The notes under the pieces were generated by a model. It was not told where the DNA came from and searched no databases. It saw only the letters and a list, made by a program, of their open reading frames with translations. Below are positions 40,807 to 50,591 of a stretch of DNA of 64,000 bases, one piece after another; position 1 is the stretch's first letter; every line of letters begins with the position of its first letter. Source of the DNA: Mucilaginibacter sp. SG564 (GTDB taxonomy: Bacteria > Bacteroidota > Bacteroidia > Sphingobacteriales > Sphingobacteriaceae); NCBI RefSeq assembly GCF_013149275.1, contig NZ_JABGNA010000004.1, positions 345,806 to 409,805 of the forward strand. The letters run 5' to 3'. Made by a program: the position numbers and the translations under genes.

Positions 40807-42276
40807 TTATTTTGATTCTAATTCTTTTATCAACAGCTGATTTGTTTTCTGCGGATCGATCTTGCCTTTGGAGCTTTTCATGATCTCGCCCATGAACAAG
40901 CCTAAAACGCCCTTTTTTCCTTTCTGGTATTCCTTAACCTTATCCGGATACTTGGCGATGGCATCGCGTATAAAACGACTTACGTCATCGGTATCCGCGC
41001 TGATCAACAGGTTAAGTTCCTTAGCCAGATCATCAGGAGTTTTACCTGGCTCTTTGACCATAGCAGGGAATAATTTGTGCGAAGCTACAGAATTATTTAT
41101 CACGCCACTGTCAACAAGTTTGATCAACCCGGCCAGGTGCTTTGCTGTAACGCCAAAGTTACTGATAGCAACATCATGATCGTTCAAGTATGATTTTACA
41201 GCCCCCATCAGCCAGTTAGCAGCGGCTTTGCAATGATCGGTATGTTTAATCAATTCTTCGAAATATAAAGCCAGGTCACGCTCGGCTGTTATTACAGAAG
41301 CATCGTAAGCCGAAAGACCCAATTCTTCAGTATATTTATGATACAACTGGTTTGGTAGTGCAGGCAAACTCCTCCGGATGTTTTCCAGGTATTCTTTGGT
41401 GAGTTTTAATGGCGGCAGATCGGGTTCAGGAAAATAACGGTAATCGTTAGCCATCTCTTTGGAGCGTAGAACAGAAGTTTCGCCGGTATCCGCATTAAAA
41501 TTCAAGGTATTCTGATCAATATGGCCGCCTTGTTCAATGATATTTACCTGGCGAACAAATTCATGCTCAATGGCGCGTTGTACGTTACGTATAGAATTGA
41601 GGTTTTTCACTTCGCAACGGTTACCGTATTCGGTTGCACCATGGAGCCTTACCGAAATATTGGCATCACAACGCATACTGCCCTCTTCCATATTGCCATC
41701 GCAAATATCCAGGTAACGGAGTATCTTGCGGGTTTCGGTCAAAAACTGACCGGCCTCTTCGGCGCTACGGATGTCGGGTTGGGTTACAATTTCCAGCAAA
41801 GGAACCCCCGCCCTGTTCAGGTCGATGAGTGAGTCGGCGTGGTGCTGATCATGCATACTTTTACCGGCATCCTCTTCCATATGAATATGGTGAATGGCTA
41901 TATCTTTTTGTTTGCCCTCGGCTAAGCGTACAGGCACGTATCCACCCAAACAAACCGGAGCCTGATCCTGAGTGATCTGGTAACCTTTAGGCAAATCAGC
42001 GTAAAAGTAGTTTTTACGGGCAAAGCTGTTATTTAAATTGATAGTACAATTACAGGCAAGCCCCATTTTTACGGCATAATCAACCGCCCTTTTATTCAGG
42101 AACGGCAACGTACCGGGATGCCCCAAGGATACGGCACTGATGTGATGGTTAGGTTCGGCACCAAAGGCTGCAGAATCGGCCGAGAATGCTTTACTTAAAG
42201 TGGATAATTGGGCATGTACCTCGAGGCCTACAACCAACTCGTACTTTTCACTTATCCCGTTTGCAAGAACTGTCAT
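40807..42276 (-). CDS. gatB: Aspartyl/glutamyl-tRNA amidotransferase subunit B
   Basis: 489 residues, full length. YELVVGLEVHAQLSTLSKAFS, PGTLPFLNKRAVDYAVKMGLA, KNYFYADLPKGYQITQ, IHMEEDAGKSMHD, DLNRAGVPLLEIVT and GSMRCDANISVR are the GatB core; the C-terminal GatB/YqeY domain is recognisable up to GKIDPQKTNQLLIKELESK. The subunit activates the side chain in mischarged tRNA for transamidation. gatA and gatC are not in the window. A TATATTTG box lies 39 nt upstream. Confidence 0.96.
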   Translation of the reverse strand: MTVLANGISEKYELVVGLEVHAQLSTLSKAFSADSAAFGAEPNHHISAVSLGHPGTLPFLNKRAVDYAVKMGLACNCTINLNNSFARKNYFYADLPKGYQITQDQAPVCLGGYVPVRLAEGKQKDIAIHHIHMEEDAGKSMHDQHHADSLIDLNRAGVPLLEIVTQPDIRSAEEAGQFLTETRKILRYLDICDGNMEEGSMRCDANISVRLHGATEYGNRCEVKNLNSIRNVQRAIEHEFVRQVNIIEQGGHIDQNTLNFNADTGETSVLRSKEMANDYRYFPEPDLPPLKLTKEYLENIRRSLPALPNQLYHKYTEELGLSAYDASVITAERDLALYFEELIKHTDHCKAAANWLMGAVKSYLNDHDVAISNFGVTAKHLAGLIKLVDSGVINNSVASHKLFPAMVKEPGKTPDDLAKELNLLISADTDDVSRFIRDAIAKYPDKVKEYQKGKKGVLGLFMGEIMKSSKGKIDPQKTNQLLIKELESK

Positions 42277-42634
42277 AAAATAAAAATTCAGCTATAAATT
42301 TTACTGATGTAAGGTCAAATATATAAAAGTTAATACAGTATAAAACATCATTTAACTTTTAAACAATGTACGTGATATATATTAGCTACGCCATTGCCAC
42401 TGTATTATTTAGTAAAACTATTGATTTTGTATAGTTTAAAGATGGTGTCCCCAAACTTTTTTTAACTATCTGAATTTTTAAGCCCCTCCGGATTGCAAAC
42501 GACATTGACGATGAGCCAATTATTGTCATTAAAAAGTTTAAAAAATAAAAAACATAAACCAAGCCAATTACCGGTTTGTTAAAAATCATAGCCAGACCTG
42601 GCTACGTGCTAAGCAAAATATAAAACGTTTTTAT
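42277..42634. other. Intergenic region between gatB and the desaturase gene
   Basis: Holds divergent promoters. The -7 box TATATTTG for gatB is on the minus strand (42316-42323). Nothing else convincing; a short minus-strand frame of 67 codons shows no start signal, composition or motif of a gene. Confidence 0.5.
42316..42323 (-). promoter_or_regulatory. Putative -7 box TATATTTG of gatB
   Basis: TAnnTTTG match, 39 nt before the gatB ATG, with a TTTTAT at about 20-nt spacing upstream. Confidence 0.45.
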
Positions 42635-43741
42635 ATGGAAACTGAGAAATTGACCAAACTTGTATTTAAAAAAGCAGGCGACGATGATTTTTTCAAGGAA
42701 CTGCATAAAGAAGTTCAAGCCCGTGTACTCATTAACAAAAACATCCAGCGCCGTATAGTTTATAAATCCATCTTTTTAATAACCCTTTACTTTGCTTTTT
42801 ACACCAGTATATTGGTGTGGGGCAATAACACCCAACTGCTTTTTCTGTTTTACATTTTAACCGGCCTCACCATGATCCTGGTGTTTTTTAATGCCTTTCA
42901 TGATGCCGTACATGGCGCGGTTTTCAGGACCCGGGCCAGCAATGAAAGATTGAGCTGTATACTGGAGCTTTTTGGCAGCAACAGCTTTATCTGGAAAAAA
43001 CGGCATCTGTTGCTGCACCACCCCTATCCAAATATGCAACAATGGGATATTGACGTAAAACAAAGCGATATTGTACGCATTTTCCCGGGTAGCAGATGGC
43101 TCCAGTTTCACCGGTACCAGCATATTTATATGTGGTTTTTGTATTTCTTTTATACTCTTAACTGGTTGCTGATACGCGATTTTAAGGACTTCTTCGGATT
43201 GAAAGATAATTATGTGAAACGGGTGATCATAATACCTAAAATAGAATACGTCAAACTGTTTGCCGCAAAATTCTTTTATCTGTTCATGATGATCGGCATA
43301 CCTGCCCTGTTACTCGAGCACCCTATCGTTAACATCATCACGGCCTTTTTAGTGATGCACTTTATTGCCAGCGCTTTTGGAGTAACGGCACTGCTCTCTA
43401 CCCATGCCGATGAGGATGCTGAGTTCCCGATGCCACCCGAAAATGGGGTGATCAATACCACCTGGGCCATGTACCAGATCAGCAAAACCAAGGATTTCAG
43501 CACCCAAAACCGGTTTGCCAATTTCCTGTTTGGTGGATTTAACCACCACGTGGCTCATCATTTATTCCCTGCGGTGGCGCATACTTACTATCCATACATC
43601 ACCCCTATCATCAGGCGGTATGCGCAGAAGTACCGGCTAAATTACCGTTCGTACCCATTGTTGGATGCCATAAGATCACACTTTGCCCTGCTTAAAAAAA
43701 ATGGAAGCGCTGAAAATCTTTTTGTTACCGGCGATCTGTAA
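42635..43741 (+). CDS. Membrane fatty acid desaturase
   Basis: 368 residues with four to six membrane helices (first YKSIFLITLYFAFYTSILVW). Three His boxes: HDAVH (89-93), HLLLHH (124-129) and GGFNHHVAHHLFP near residue 305. This is the linoleoyl-CoA/acyl-lipid delta-5/6 desaturase type with its eight-His diiron site, introducing a double bond in acyl chains; no fused cytochrome b5 domain is seen. A terminator follows 90 bp later. Confidence 0.9.
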   Translation: METEKLTKLVFKKAGDDDFFKELHKEVQARVLINKNIQRRIVYKSIFLITLYFAFYTSILVWGNNTQLLFLFYILTGLTMILVFFNAFHDAVHGAVFRTRASNERLSCILELFGSNSFIWKKRHLLLHHPYPNMQQWDIDVKQSDIVRIFPGSRWLQFHRYQHIYMWFLYFFYTLNWLLIRDFKDFFGLKDNYVKRVIIIPKIEYVKLFAAKFFYLFMMIGIPALLLEHPIVNIITAFLVMHFIASAFGVTALLSTHADEDAEFPMPPENGVINTTWAMYQISKTKDFSTQNRFANFLFGGFNHHVAHHLFPAVAHTYYPYITPIIRRYAQKYRLNYRSYPLLDAIRSHFALLKKNGSAENLFVTGDL

Positions 43742-43831
43742 AAAAATTCGATTGGGCTTTAAACCTTTTAAATATTAAGCCGTCTATCAATACAAATAAG
43801 CATTTATATCCCCAATATATATTAACAATTA

Positions 43832-43861
43832 AAAGACCGTCTATTACGCGGTCTTTTTTTG
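43832..43861 (+). terminator. Rho-independent terminator
   Basis: AAAGACCG (43833-43840 region) pairs with CGGTCTTT (43848-43856), followed by T-run to 43860. Confidence 0.8.
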
Positions 43862-43890
43862 TTATGGACAATTTTCAGCTAAGAACCCCC

Positions 43891-44001
43891 GCGGTCGCTC
43901 AGCCCCTGCCGAGTGACGACTATTTCCCGGCGTCCCGCCGCTTTGTTTCGTAGGCCGGAGGCCTGGTGATAACAGTCACTCGGCAGGAGCCGAGCGACTG
44001 C
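43891..44001. repeat. GC-rich imperfect palindrome
   Basis: GCGGTCGCTC + TGCCGAGTGAC on the left is complemented by GTCACTCGGCA + GAGCGACTGC on the right, with mismatched six-base blocks between. Its centre also holds a GGCGTCCCGCCG and GGCCGGAGGCC. Distinct from the GTCAT family; only one copy in the window. Confidence 0.65.
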
Positions 44002-44027
44002 ATCTTTATTATTTTATTCTTAGATAT

Positions 44028-46688
44028 TTATCCAATAAAACTTTTAGCCTTTACCAAAGCTACATCCAATCCGCTTGCATCGCTACCACCAGCAGTTGCA
44101 AAGAATGGCTGACCGCCACCACCGCCTTTAATCTCTTTGGCCAATTCCCGAACAATATTGCCGGCGTTCAACCCTTTTTCTTTAACCAGGTTTTCTGCGA
44201 TCATGACGGTGAGACTTGGTTTGCCGTCAAAATCAGCAGCCAGTACCAGAAACAAATCCGTTACAATATCTTTTAACTGGTAAGCTAGATTTTTAACCGC
44301 TTCGGTATTGGGCAGGGCTACTTTTTGGGCGATGAAATTGATACCGTTAATCGCTTCTACCTTTTGTGCCAGTTCATTTTTTAAACCTGATGATTTCTCC
44401 AGGATCGATTTCTCGATCTCCTTTTTCAGTTTGGCGTTCTCGTCCAACAAGCTCTCTACACTTTTAGCCAGGTCCTTTGGATTTTTGAGCAACTCCTTTA
44501 ATTGATCTATCAGCTGGTTTTGGTTGGTGATATATACCTCAGCAGCCACACCGGTAATAGCCTCAATACGGCGAACACCTGCAGCTACAGCGCTTTCGGC
44601 TACAATTTTAAAGAAACCAATCTGGCCGGTAGCTTTTACATGAGTACCACCGCAAAGCTCCTTACTAAATGTATCGTCGAAAGTGATCACCCGCACATAT
44701 TCGCCATATTTTTCACCAAACAGGGCGGTTACGCCGCTGGTGATGGCTTCGGCATATAATACGCTGCGTTCTTCTTTCAAGGGGATATTTTCGCGTACCT
44801 TTTGGTTTACGATGGCTTCAATCTGCGCCAGTTCCTCATCGGTTACCTTGGCGAAGTGCGAAAAGTCGAACCGCAGATAATCGGCATTCACCAATGAGCC
44901 TTTCTGATTTACATGACTGCCCAAAACCTGTTTCATAGCGGCATGCAGCAGGTGCGTAGCCGAGTGATTGCTGTTGGTTTGGCTGCGCAGGGCAGGATCA
45001 ACAATAGCGGTTAAGGCATCGTCAATATCCTCGGGCAGTTTATCCACAAAATGCACAATCAGGCCATTCTCCTTTTTGGTATCGGTTACCATGATAATCT
45101 CACCATCAGGGAAAACCAGTTCACCTCTATCGCCTACCTGGCCACCGCTCTCGGCATAAAAAGGTGTTTTATCCAGTACAATCTGATATTGCTCTTTGCC
45201 TTTAGCGGTTACCTTACGGTATTTTACTACGTGGGCAACGGTTTCGGTTTCGTCGTAACCGGTAAATTCCACGCTGTCATTATCTTTTAACACTACCCAA
45301 TCGCCGGTATCAATAGCGGTTGCAGCACGGGAGCGGGACTTTTGTTCTTGGAGGGCTTTTTCAAAGCCTTCCATATCAACTGTTAAGCCTTTCTCGCGAG
45401 CCATCAATTCGGTTAAGTCTATAGGGAACCCGTAAGTATCAGAAAGTAGAAATGCACTTTCTCCCGGAATCTTACCGGTTTTGTTTAAATCCCCCCAAAC
45501 TAAATCCCCAACAATGTTATTTTCAAAATATGTGATTCCTTGTTGAAGTGTCCTCAAGAAAGATACTTCCTCCTCCAAAACTACCTTCTGCACAAAATCT
45601 TTCTGACTATATAAATTATCAAATACCCCCTTAAACTGATCAGCCAACAAAGGAACCAGTTGATTCAGGAATGGTTCTTTGAAACCTAAGTACTGATATG
45701 AATATCTAACCGCACGGCGTAATATCCTGCGAATCACATAACCTGCTTTATTGTTGGATGGCAGCTGTCCATCGGCAATGGCAAAGCTGATGGCACGGAT
45801 ATGATCGGCCAGTACGCGCATGGCTACGGCTTCGTTCCAGTCGGCATCGCCGGGTTTGGCTTTACTGTTGTACGGTTTACCACTTTTTTCGGCGATGAAC
45901 TGGATCATCGGCTGGAAAACATCACTATCATAGTTGGATGTTTTGCCTTGCAGTACACGCACCAAACGCTCAAAGCCCATACCGGTATCCACGTGTTTGG
46001 CCGGTAACGGCTGCAGGGCACCACCTTTTAAGCGGTTAAACTGCATGAATACAATATTCCAGATTTCAATTACCTGGTCATGATCTGCATTAACCAAGGT
46101 GGCACCATCAACCAGCGCACGCTCGCTATCCGGGCGACTATCATAATGGATCTCTGAACATGGGCCACATGGGCCGGTTTCGCCCATTTCCCAGAAATTA
46201 TCTTTTTTATTACCACGCAGGATATGATCTTCTGCAACCAGGGCTTTCCATAGCTCGTGGCTCTCGGTATCTTTTTCCAGGCCTTCCTTATCGTCACCTT
46301 CAAAATAGGTGATGTACAGGCGGTCCTTAGGCAGTTTATAAACTTGAGTAAGCAGCTCCCAGCCCCAGGCAATAGCTTCTTTTTTAAAATAGTCGCCAAA
46401 GCTCCAGTTGCCCAGCATCTCAAACATAGTATGGTGATAGGTATCGATACCCACCTCTTCCAGGTCGTTATGTTTGCCACTTACGCGCAAACAGCGCTGT
46501 GTATCAGCCGCCCGGGGTGCTTTAGCGGGTGCTTCGCCTAAAAATATATCTTTAAACTGGTTCATCCCCGCGTTGGTGAACATGAGGGTGGGGTCGTTTT
46601 TTATGACGATGGGTGCAGAGGGAACAATGATGTGCCCTTTGGAAACAAAAAAATCAAGAAAAGCCTGTCGTATTTCGGTAGCTGTCAT
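44028..46688 (-). CDS. alaS: Alanyl-tRNA synthetase
   Basis: 886 residues from the ATG at 46688 (MTATEIRQAFLDFF); three codons upstream a TTG is in frame but unlikely. The class II core is intact (GHIIVPSAPIVIKNDPTLMFTNAGMNQFKDIF), with GPCGPCSEIHYD, and the editing-domain zinc ligands SATHLLHAAM and CGGTHV. The C-terminal C-Ala domain ends GGGGQPFFATAGG. It charges tRNA-Ala. Upstream on its strand lies copy B of the two-copy conserved element. Confidence 0.97.
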   Translation of the reverse strand: MTATEIRQAFLDFFVSKGHIIVPSAPIVIKNDPTLMFTNAGMNQFKDIFLGEAPAKAPRAADTQRCLRVSGKHNDLEEVGIDTYHHTMFEMLGNWSFGDYFKKEAIAWGWELLTQVYKLPKDRLYITYFEGDDKEGLEKDTESHELWKALVAEDHILRGNKKDNFWEMGETGPCGPCSEIHYDSRPDSERALVDGATLVNADHDQVIEIWNIVFMQFNRLKGGALQPLPAKHVDTGMGFERLVRVLQGKTSNYDSDVFQPMIQFIAEKSGKPYNSKAKPGDADWNEAVAMRVLADHIRAISFAIADGQLPSNNKAGYVIRRILRRAVRYSYQYLGFKEPFLNQLVPLLADQFKGVFDNLYSQKDFVQKVVLEEEVSFLRTLQQGITYFENNIVGDLVWGDLNKTGKIPGESAFLLSDTYGFPIDLTELMAREKGLTVDMEGFEKALQEQKSRSRAATAIDTGDWVVLKDNDSVEFTGYDETETVAHVVKYRKVTAKGKEQYQIVLDKTPFYAESGGQVGDRGELVFPDGEIIMVTDTKKENGLIVHFVDKLPEDIDDALTAIVDPALRSQTNSNHSATHLLHAAMKQVLGSHVNQKGSLVNADYLRFDFSHFAKVTDEELAQIEAIVNQKVRENIPLKEERSVLYAEAITSGVTALFGEKYGEYVRVITFDDTFSKELCGGTHVKATGQIGFFKIVAESAVAAGVRRIEAITGVAAEVYITNQNQLIDQLKELLKNPKDLAKSVESLLDENAKLKKEIEKSILEKSSGLKNELAQKVEAINGINFIAQKVALPNTEAVKNLAYQLKDIVTDLFLVLAADFDGKPSLTVMIAENLVKEKGLNAGNIVRELAKEIKGGGGGQPFFATAGGSDASGLDVALVKAKSFIG

Positions 46689-46791
46689 AGTTTGCAAATG
46701 TAATTATTAGTCCGGAAGTCAGAAAGCCCGGAAGTCCGAAAGTAAAAAGATCGGGATTAATTAGGGAGTACTTGCAAGCTCAAACGCTTCC

Positions 46792-47065
46792 AAAAAACTT
46801 TTTAAAGCTTAAATTTTAACACTTTTTTGCTCAAAAACGGGGTAAAAACTGATTAAAATATTCGAAAAAACCTCATTTTAACACTTTTTAACAATTCTGA
46901 ACACTGTTTTGTGGCGTTTTTAAAACTTTAAAAAGTATTACATTATTGATATTCAAATAACTACATACAAAACAATCGTTTTTTGTTCTGTTTTTCTCCT
47001 TAACAAAACAGCCCGGCTTTCCTTTTTATCAGGAAAACCGGGCTGTTTTGTTATGTACAAATATA
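46792..47065 (-). ncRNA. Copy B of the two-copy conserved intergenic element
   Basis: Aligns with 925-1190. Read on the minus strand: TATATTTG box (47058-47065), hairpin 47002-47052, GTTAAGGAGAAAAACA, a variable A+T-rich part, two AAAAAGTGTTAAAAT motifs (46875-46889 and 46813-46827), and AAAAAGTTTTTTGG. The hairpin arms AACAAAACAGCCCGG / CCGGGCTGTTTTGTT pair perfectly. In copy A the outer pairs read ACC/GGT instead of AAC/GTT and the inner loop is different but also paired, so base pairing is kept while sequence changed. It lies between a lipoprotein gene and alaS; nature as RNA or leader is inference. Confidence 0.5.
47058..47065 (-). promoter_or_regulatory. Putative -7 box TATATTTG at the 5' end of element B
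   Basis: Exact TAnnTTTG on the minus strand; transcription would start about at the first base of the hairpin stem. Confidence 0.45.
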
Positions 47066-47102
47066 CGCAATATTGGGCAGAAATCTATCCCAATGTTTCG
47101 GT

Positions 47103-47723
47103 TTATTTCAGTGAGCTCAGATCCAGTTTCTTTAAAAAATCCTGTAGCTCTGAAAGGCTATAGCCTTCGCCTTGCAAAGTAACGGCATAGCGCTCCTTGT
47201 ATATAAACTTAAGGGAAGAGCTTACGCCGGAAGCGCTTTTGGTATCTTCTGTAGAATAACGTACGCCATCCACATCAATGTTTTTGGATACCGTACCATT
47301 TGATTCTGATTCGGTTTGCATACTCAAGCCCATGGCCAGTAAACTAACCACGGCGCTGCCCGATTCGCCGGCACCATCTAAAATACTTACATGGATCGTC
47401 TTATTATCTTCTTTTGAGTATTCCGCGTCGGCAGCAACAATATCGGCTACGGTGCCGCCTGCGCTGTAGCTTTTTCTTTTGAAATCGCCTATAGTTTCAG
47501 GCACTACTGCTTTCAGTTCCTCGGTAGTTGCCGGTGTAAGTTTTTTAAGTTTCTCGGTTTGGTCTTTCAGTTTTTCGCCCGATTTGGCAAATTTATCCAG
47601 GTTGCTGGCGCCTTCTACTAATTTACCAAGGCCAGATTTTTCTTCGTTTTCTTTTTTAGAGGAATCGCCGCAAGATGCAAGCGTGAGAACTAGTGCTGCG
47701 GCTAAAATTGTTTTGTTTAACAT
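47103..47723 (-). CDS. Lipoprotein of unknown function
   Basis: 206 residues; signal with lipobox TLASC (Cys18) then GDSSKKENEEKSG. A short helical region (KLVEGASNLDKFAKSGEKLKDQTEKLKKL) precedes an alpha/beta domain with PETIGDFKRKSYSAGG, IHVSILDGAGESG and YAVTLQGEGYSLSELQDFL. No known domain is recognised. The Cys+2 Gly-Asp suggests periplasmic rather than surface location (inference). Separated from alaS by the conserved element. Confidence 0.7.
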   Translation of the reverse strand: MLNKTILAAALVLTLASCGDSSKKENEEKSGLGKLVEGASNLDKFAKSGEKLKDQTEKLKKLTPATTEELKAVVPETIGDFKRKSYSAGGTVADIVAADAEYSKEDNKTIHVSILDGAGESGSAVVSLLAMGLSMQTESESNGTVSKNIDVDGVRYSTEDTKSASGVSSSLKFIYKERYAVTLQGEGYSLSELQDFLKKLDLSSLK

Positions 47724-47910
47724 AATAGATAAGATTTAAAATGTGTTGCCAAACATAATAAATTACTGATAATTAGTATATAGAATTTTGCCTCCATTGC
47801 TATTTTACGTATTTCCCGCAAGTGCTTTACCTACGGATAATACGCAACCACCGGCTTAGGCTTTTCCCTGCACTTATATTTTTACGAAATCATAAATTCA
47901 AAATAAAATT

Positions 47911-47918
47911 TATCTTTG
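47911..47918 (+). promoter_or_regulatory. Putative -7 box TATCTTTG of the MerR-type gene
   Basis: TAnnTTTG match ending 3 nt before the ATG at 47922; implies a leaderless or nearly leaderless transcript, or use of the ATG at 47952. Confidence 0.45.
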
Positions 47919-47921
47919 CAT

Positions 47922-48257
47922 ATGCCTTATAAAGACCGCGAAATAAGCAAGATGTATTACACCATGGGCGAGGTATCGGCCATGTTTGATGTGAATCAAT
48001 CGCTTATACGTTTTTATGAAAAGGAATTCGATATACTGCAGCCCAAAAAGAACAAAAAGGGCAACCGCTATTTTACCCCCGAGGATATCGAAAACTTCAA
48101 GATCATCTTTCACCTCATCCGCGATAAAGGCTATACCCTCAATGGTGCTAAAGAGCATTTGAAGCATAACATGAGCGACACCAAAGAAAACCAACGCGTG
48201 ATCGACTCGCTCGAAAACATCAAAAAATTTCTGCTCGAAGTTAGGGACGAACTGTAG
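47922..48257 (+). CDS. MerR-family transcriptional regulator
   Basis: 111 residues from ATG 47922 (MPYKDREISKMYYTMGEV); a second ATG at 47952 is possible. The DNA-binding domain is YYTMGEVSAMFDVNQSLIRFYEKEF followed by the wing KKNKKGNRYFTPEDIENFKIIF. The C-terminal part is a short helix (VIDSLENIKKFLLEVRDEL) rather than an effector domain with Cys residues. Of the short, single-domain MerR type common in Bacteroidota. Confidence 0.88.
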   Translation: MPYKDREISKMYYTMGEVSAMFDVNQSLIRFYEKEFDILQPKKNKKGNRYFTPEDIENFKIIFHLIRDKGYTLNGAKEHLKHNMSDTKENQRVIDSLENIKKFLLEVRDEL

Positions 48258-48265
48258 GGAAGATC

Positions 48266-48397
48266 AGTATCAAGTAGCTAGTATCAAGACTGGATTGTTT
48301 TTAACACTGTCTTCTAAAATCACGATATTAAGTCATCGATACTGAATCATAACGCACCTTCAAAAATCTTGATACTTGATACTAGCTACTTGATACT
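48266..48397. repeat. TAGTATCAAG-type palindrome between merR-like and comEC genes
   Basis: AGTATCAAGTAGCTAGTATC (from 48266) is complemented by CTTGATACTAGCTACTTGAT (48375 onward). 132 bp with partly related inner sequence (CGATATTAAG, CGATACTGAATC). Confidence 0.75.
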
Positions 48398-48414
48398 AAA
48401 TCATATCTTTATCT

Positions 48415-50517
48415 ATGCTCGCGAATCATAAAGGCGAAATCCCGGTTGTTCTATTGCTTGTGCCTTTTTTGCTGGGATTGGCTTTGGGGATGCAGTTTAT
48501 GTCGGCTGTTTATCTGCCGGCCCTGGCTATCGCTATTGTTGGTGTAGCTGCAGCATTCATTGTGCTGAATTTAAACTATCGGCGCTGGGCTATTTATAAA
48601 GCACGGTGGATTGGTGGTTTGCTGATGGCTATGATCTTATTTTCGGCTGGCTGGATCAGCGTGATCAGTTATAACGAGCTGAATAACCGCCGGCATTTTT
48701 CGAAAATACAGTCGCAATTCCTGGCGGTAAGCATCAATAACGAGCCCCAGTTTAAAAATGGCCTGGTAAGGTTTTCGGCTACCGTTCGGCAAAGTATCAA
48801 TCAACGGCAAACCGCTGAGGCCAATGGCACCCTGCTCCTCACCCTGAAAGACAGCGATGCTATATCCCTGCAATACGGCGATGAACTGCTGATCCCAGCC
48901 AGCTATACCCCCGTCGATCCCCCTTTTAACCCTGCCGAGTTTAACTATAAAAAATACCTGGCCCACCAGAATATTTACTATCAGGAATTTTTATTCCCGG
49001 GGCAATACAAATTGTTAAAGCACGATACGGGCAATCCCTTTATTGCCTATGCCTTAAAGTTGCGGCAGCAAATGGTGGTGTTATTTAAGCAAAAAATGCA
49101 TGATCCAGATGCCATAGCAGTAGCATCTACCCTGATACTGGGTTACAAAACCGATCTGAGCAATGATGTTTTGCAGGCTTACTCCAAAACAGGCACCATC
49201 CATGTACTATCGGTATCGGGCGCACATGTGGCCATCATTTATCTTTTAATGCAATGGATGCTGGGCTTTTTAAACCGCTATAAATACGGCAGGCATTTAA
49301 AAATGATGGTAATGATACTGCTGATAAGCTATTATGCTATGCTAACAGGCTTTTCGCCGGCGGTTTGCCGGGCCGCGGTCATGATCGGTATGGTTATTAT
49401 CGGCAATACGTTTGTAAGGCATATCAATATGCTCAACATCCTGGCTATATCGGCCCTGCTGTTATTATTGTACAATCCGTTTTTTATAACCGATGTAGGC
49501 TTTCAGCTTTCATATTTATCGGTAGCCGGTTTAATTGTGTTGCAGCCTATGGTATATCAATGGTTCCAATTCAAAAACAAATGGATCGATAAGCTTTGGG
49601 CGCTTTGTTCGGTATCTGTAGCGGCGCAGGTGATCACCTTTCCGTTAAGCGCTTATTATTTTCACCAGTTCCCGGTTTATTTTTTGTTCAGCAACCTGCT
49701 CATCATTATCCCTACCATGGTTATTATGTATAGTGGTATAGCCTATCTGCTGCTGGCCTGGGAGCCCTGGCTGTCGACTGCATTGGCCTGGGTATTGGAG
49801 CAATCGATCCTGCTGATGAATAAAGCCCTGGGCATTATTGAGCACGCCCCTTTTGCCAGCATTAATAAAATATGGTTCAGCACTGCCGAATATTTGCTCT
49901 GTTATGCTTTCATCATCGGCCTGTTTTATTTTTTGTATGATAAAAAGCCGTGGCTACTCAAATTCAGCATGGGTTGCCTGTTTTTGCTTTGTGTAAGCAT
50001 CAGCGTTAAAAGATACCGTGCCGATAACAGCAGCTCCGTCGCTTTTCTGAACCTCCGCAAAAACACGGGCATAGTGTTTAAAAACGGCAATAAGGCCGTT
50101 GTGCTCACTAACCTTACCGATACTGATAAAAACTATAAATATACCATACAGCCTTACCTGGATAGCTGCAAAATAAGTAAGGCCGATGTGTATAATCTTG
50201 ATCAGGGTATCAGCAAAAATTATCTGAAAAAGCAAGGTGGTCTTATCCAGTTCAACCATCAAAAAATTATGCTGTTTGACAAGCAAACGCTCCATTGGCA
50301 ATTACCCCAAAAATTAAAAACCGATTATTTATATATTACCGGCAACCCATATGCCGATCTGACCCAGATCAACAAGAATTATGATTATCAAACACTTGTA
50401 ATTGACGGGAGCAACAGCGGCAAGTTGATTGACCAGCTTGAACAGCAAGCCAGGGAAAAGCATATAAATTATAGCATATTAAAGCGTAACATTTCATTGA
50501 TCGCTGTATCTAACTGA
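48415..50517 (+). CDS. comEC: ComEC/Rec2-family DNA-uptake channel protein
   Basis: 700 residues. N-terminal two helices (VVLLLVPFLLGLALGMQFM, YLPALAIAIVGVAAAFIVL), then the OB-like DUF4131 region (about 80-200), then the competence domain with DPDAIAVASTLILGYKTDLSNDVL, VSGAHVAIIYLL, LTGFSPAVCRAAVMIGMVI and several membrane helices to about 535. The C-terminal about 165 residues (SSSVAFLNLRKNTGIVFKNG) replace the metallo-beta-lactamase domain, and lack its HxHxDH motif, as usual in Bacteroidota. It transports DNA single strands through the inner membrane. Confidence 0.9.
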   Translation: MLANHKGEIPVVLLLVPFLLGLALGMQFMSAVYLPALAIAIVGVAAAFIVLNLNYRRWAIYKARWIGGLLMAMILFSAGWISVISYNELNNRRHFSKIQSQFLAVSINNEPQFKNGLVRFSATVRQSINQRQTAEANGTLLLTLKDSDAISLQYGDELLIPASYTPVDPPFNPAEFNYKKYLAHQNIYYQEFLFPGQYKLLKHDTGNPFIAYALKLRQQMVVLFKQKMHDPDAIAVASTLILGYKTDLSNDVLQAYSKTGTIHVLSVSGAHVAIIYLLMQWMLGFLNRYKYGRHLKMMVMILLISYYAMLTGFSPAVCRAAVMIGMVIIGNTFVRHINMLNILAISALLLLLYNPFFITDVGFQLSYLSVAGLIVLQPMVYQWFQFKNKWIDKLWALCSVSVAAQVITFPLSAYYFHQFPVYFLFSNLLIIIPTMVIMYSGIAYLLLAWEPWLSTALAWVLEQSILLMNKALGIIEHAPFASINKIWFSTAEYLLCYAFIIGLFYFLYDKKPWLLKFSMGCLFLLCVSISVKRYRADNSSSVAFLNLRKNTGIVFKNGNKAVVLTNLTDTDKNYKYTIQPYLDSCKISKADVYNLDQGISKNYLKKQGGLIQFNHQKIMLFDKQTLHWQLPQKLKTDYLYITGNPYADLTQINKNYDYQTLVIDGSNSGKLIDQLEQQAREKHINYSILKRNISLIAVSN

Positions 50518-50591
50518 GAAATTAAACTAAACACTAATAAATTTGTCTTTTAATCGAAAACAAGTAAATTGGTATAAATCAAACTAACACT

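Noticed and set aside
42386..42589. 67-codon minus-strand frame between gatB and the desaturase gene
   Set aside because: No start context, no motif, lies in promoter region.
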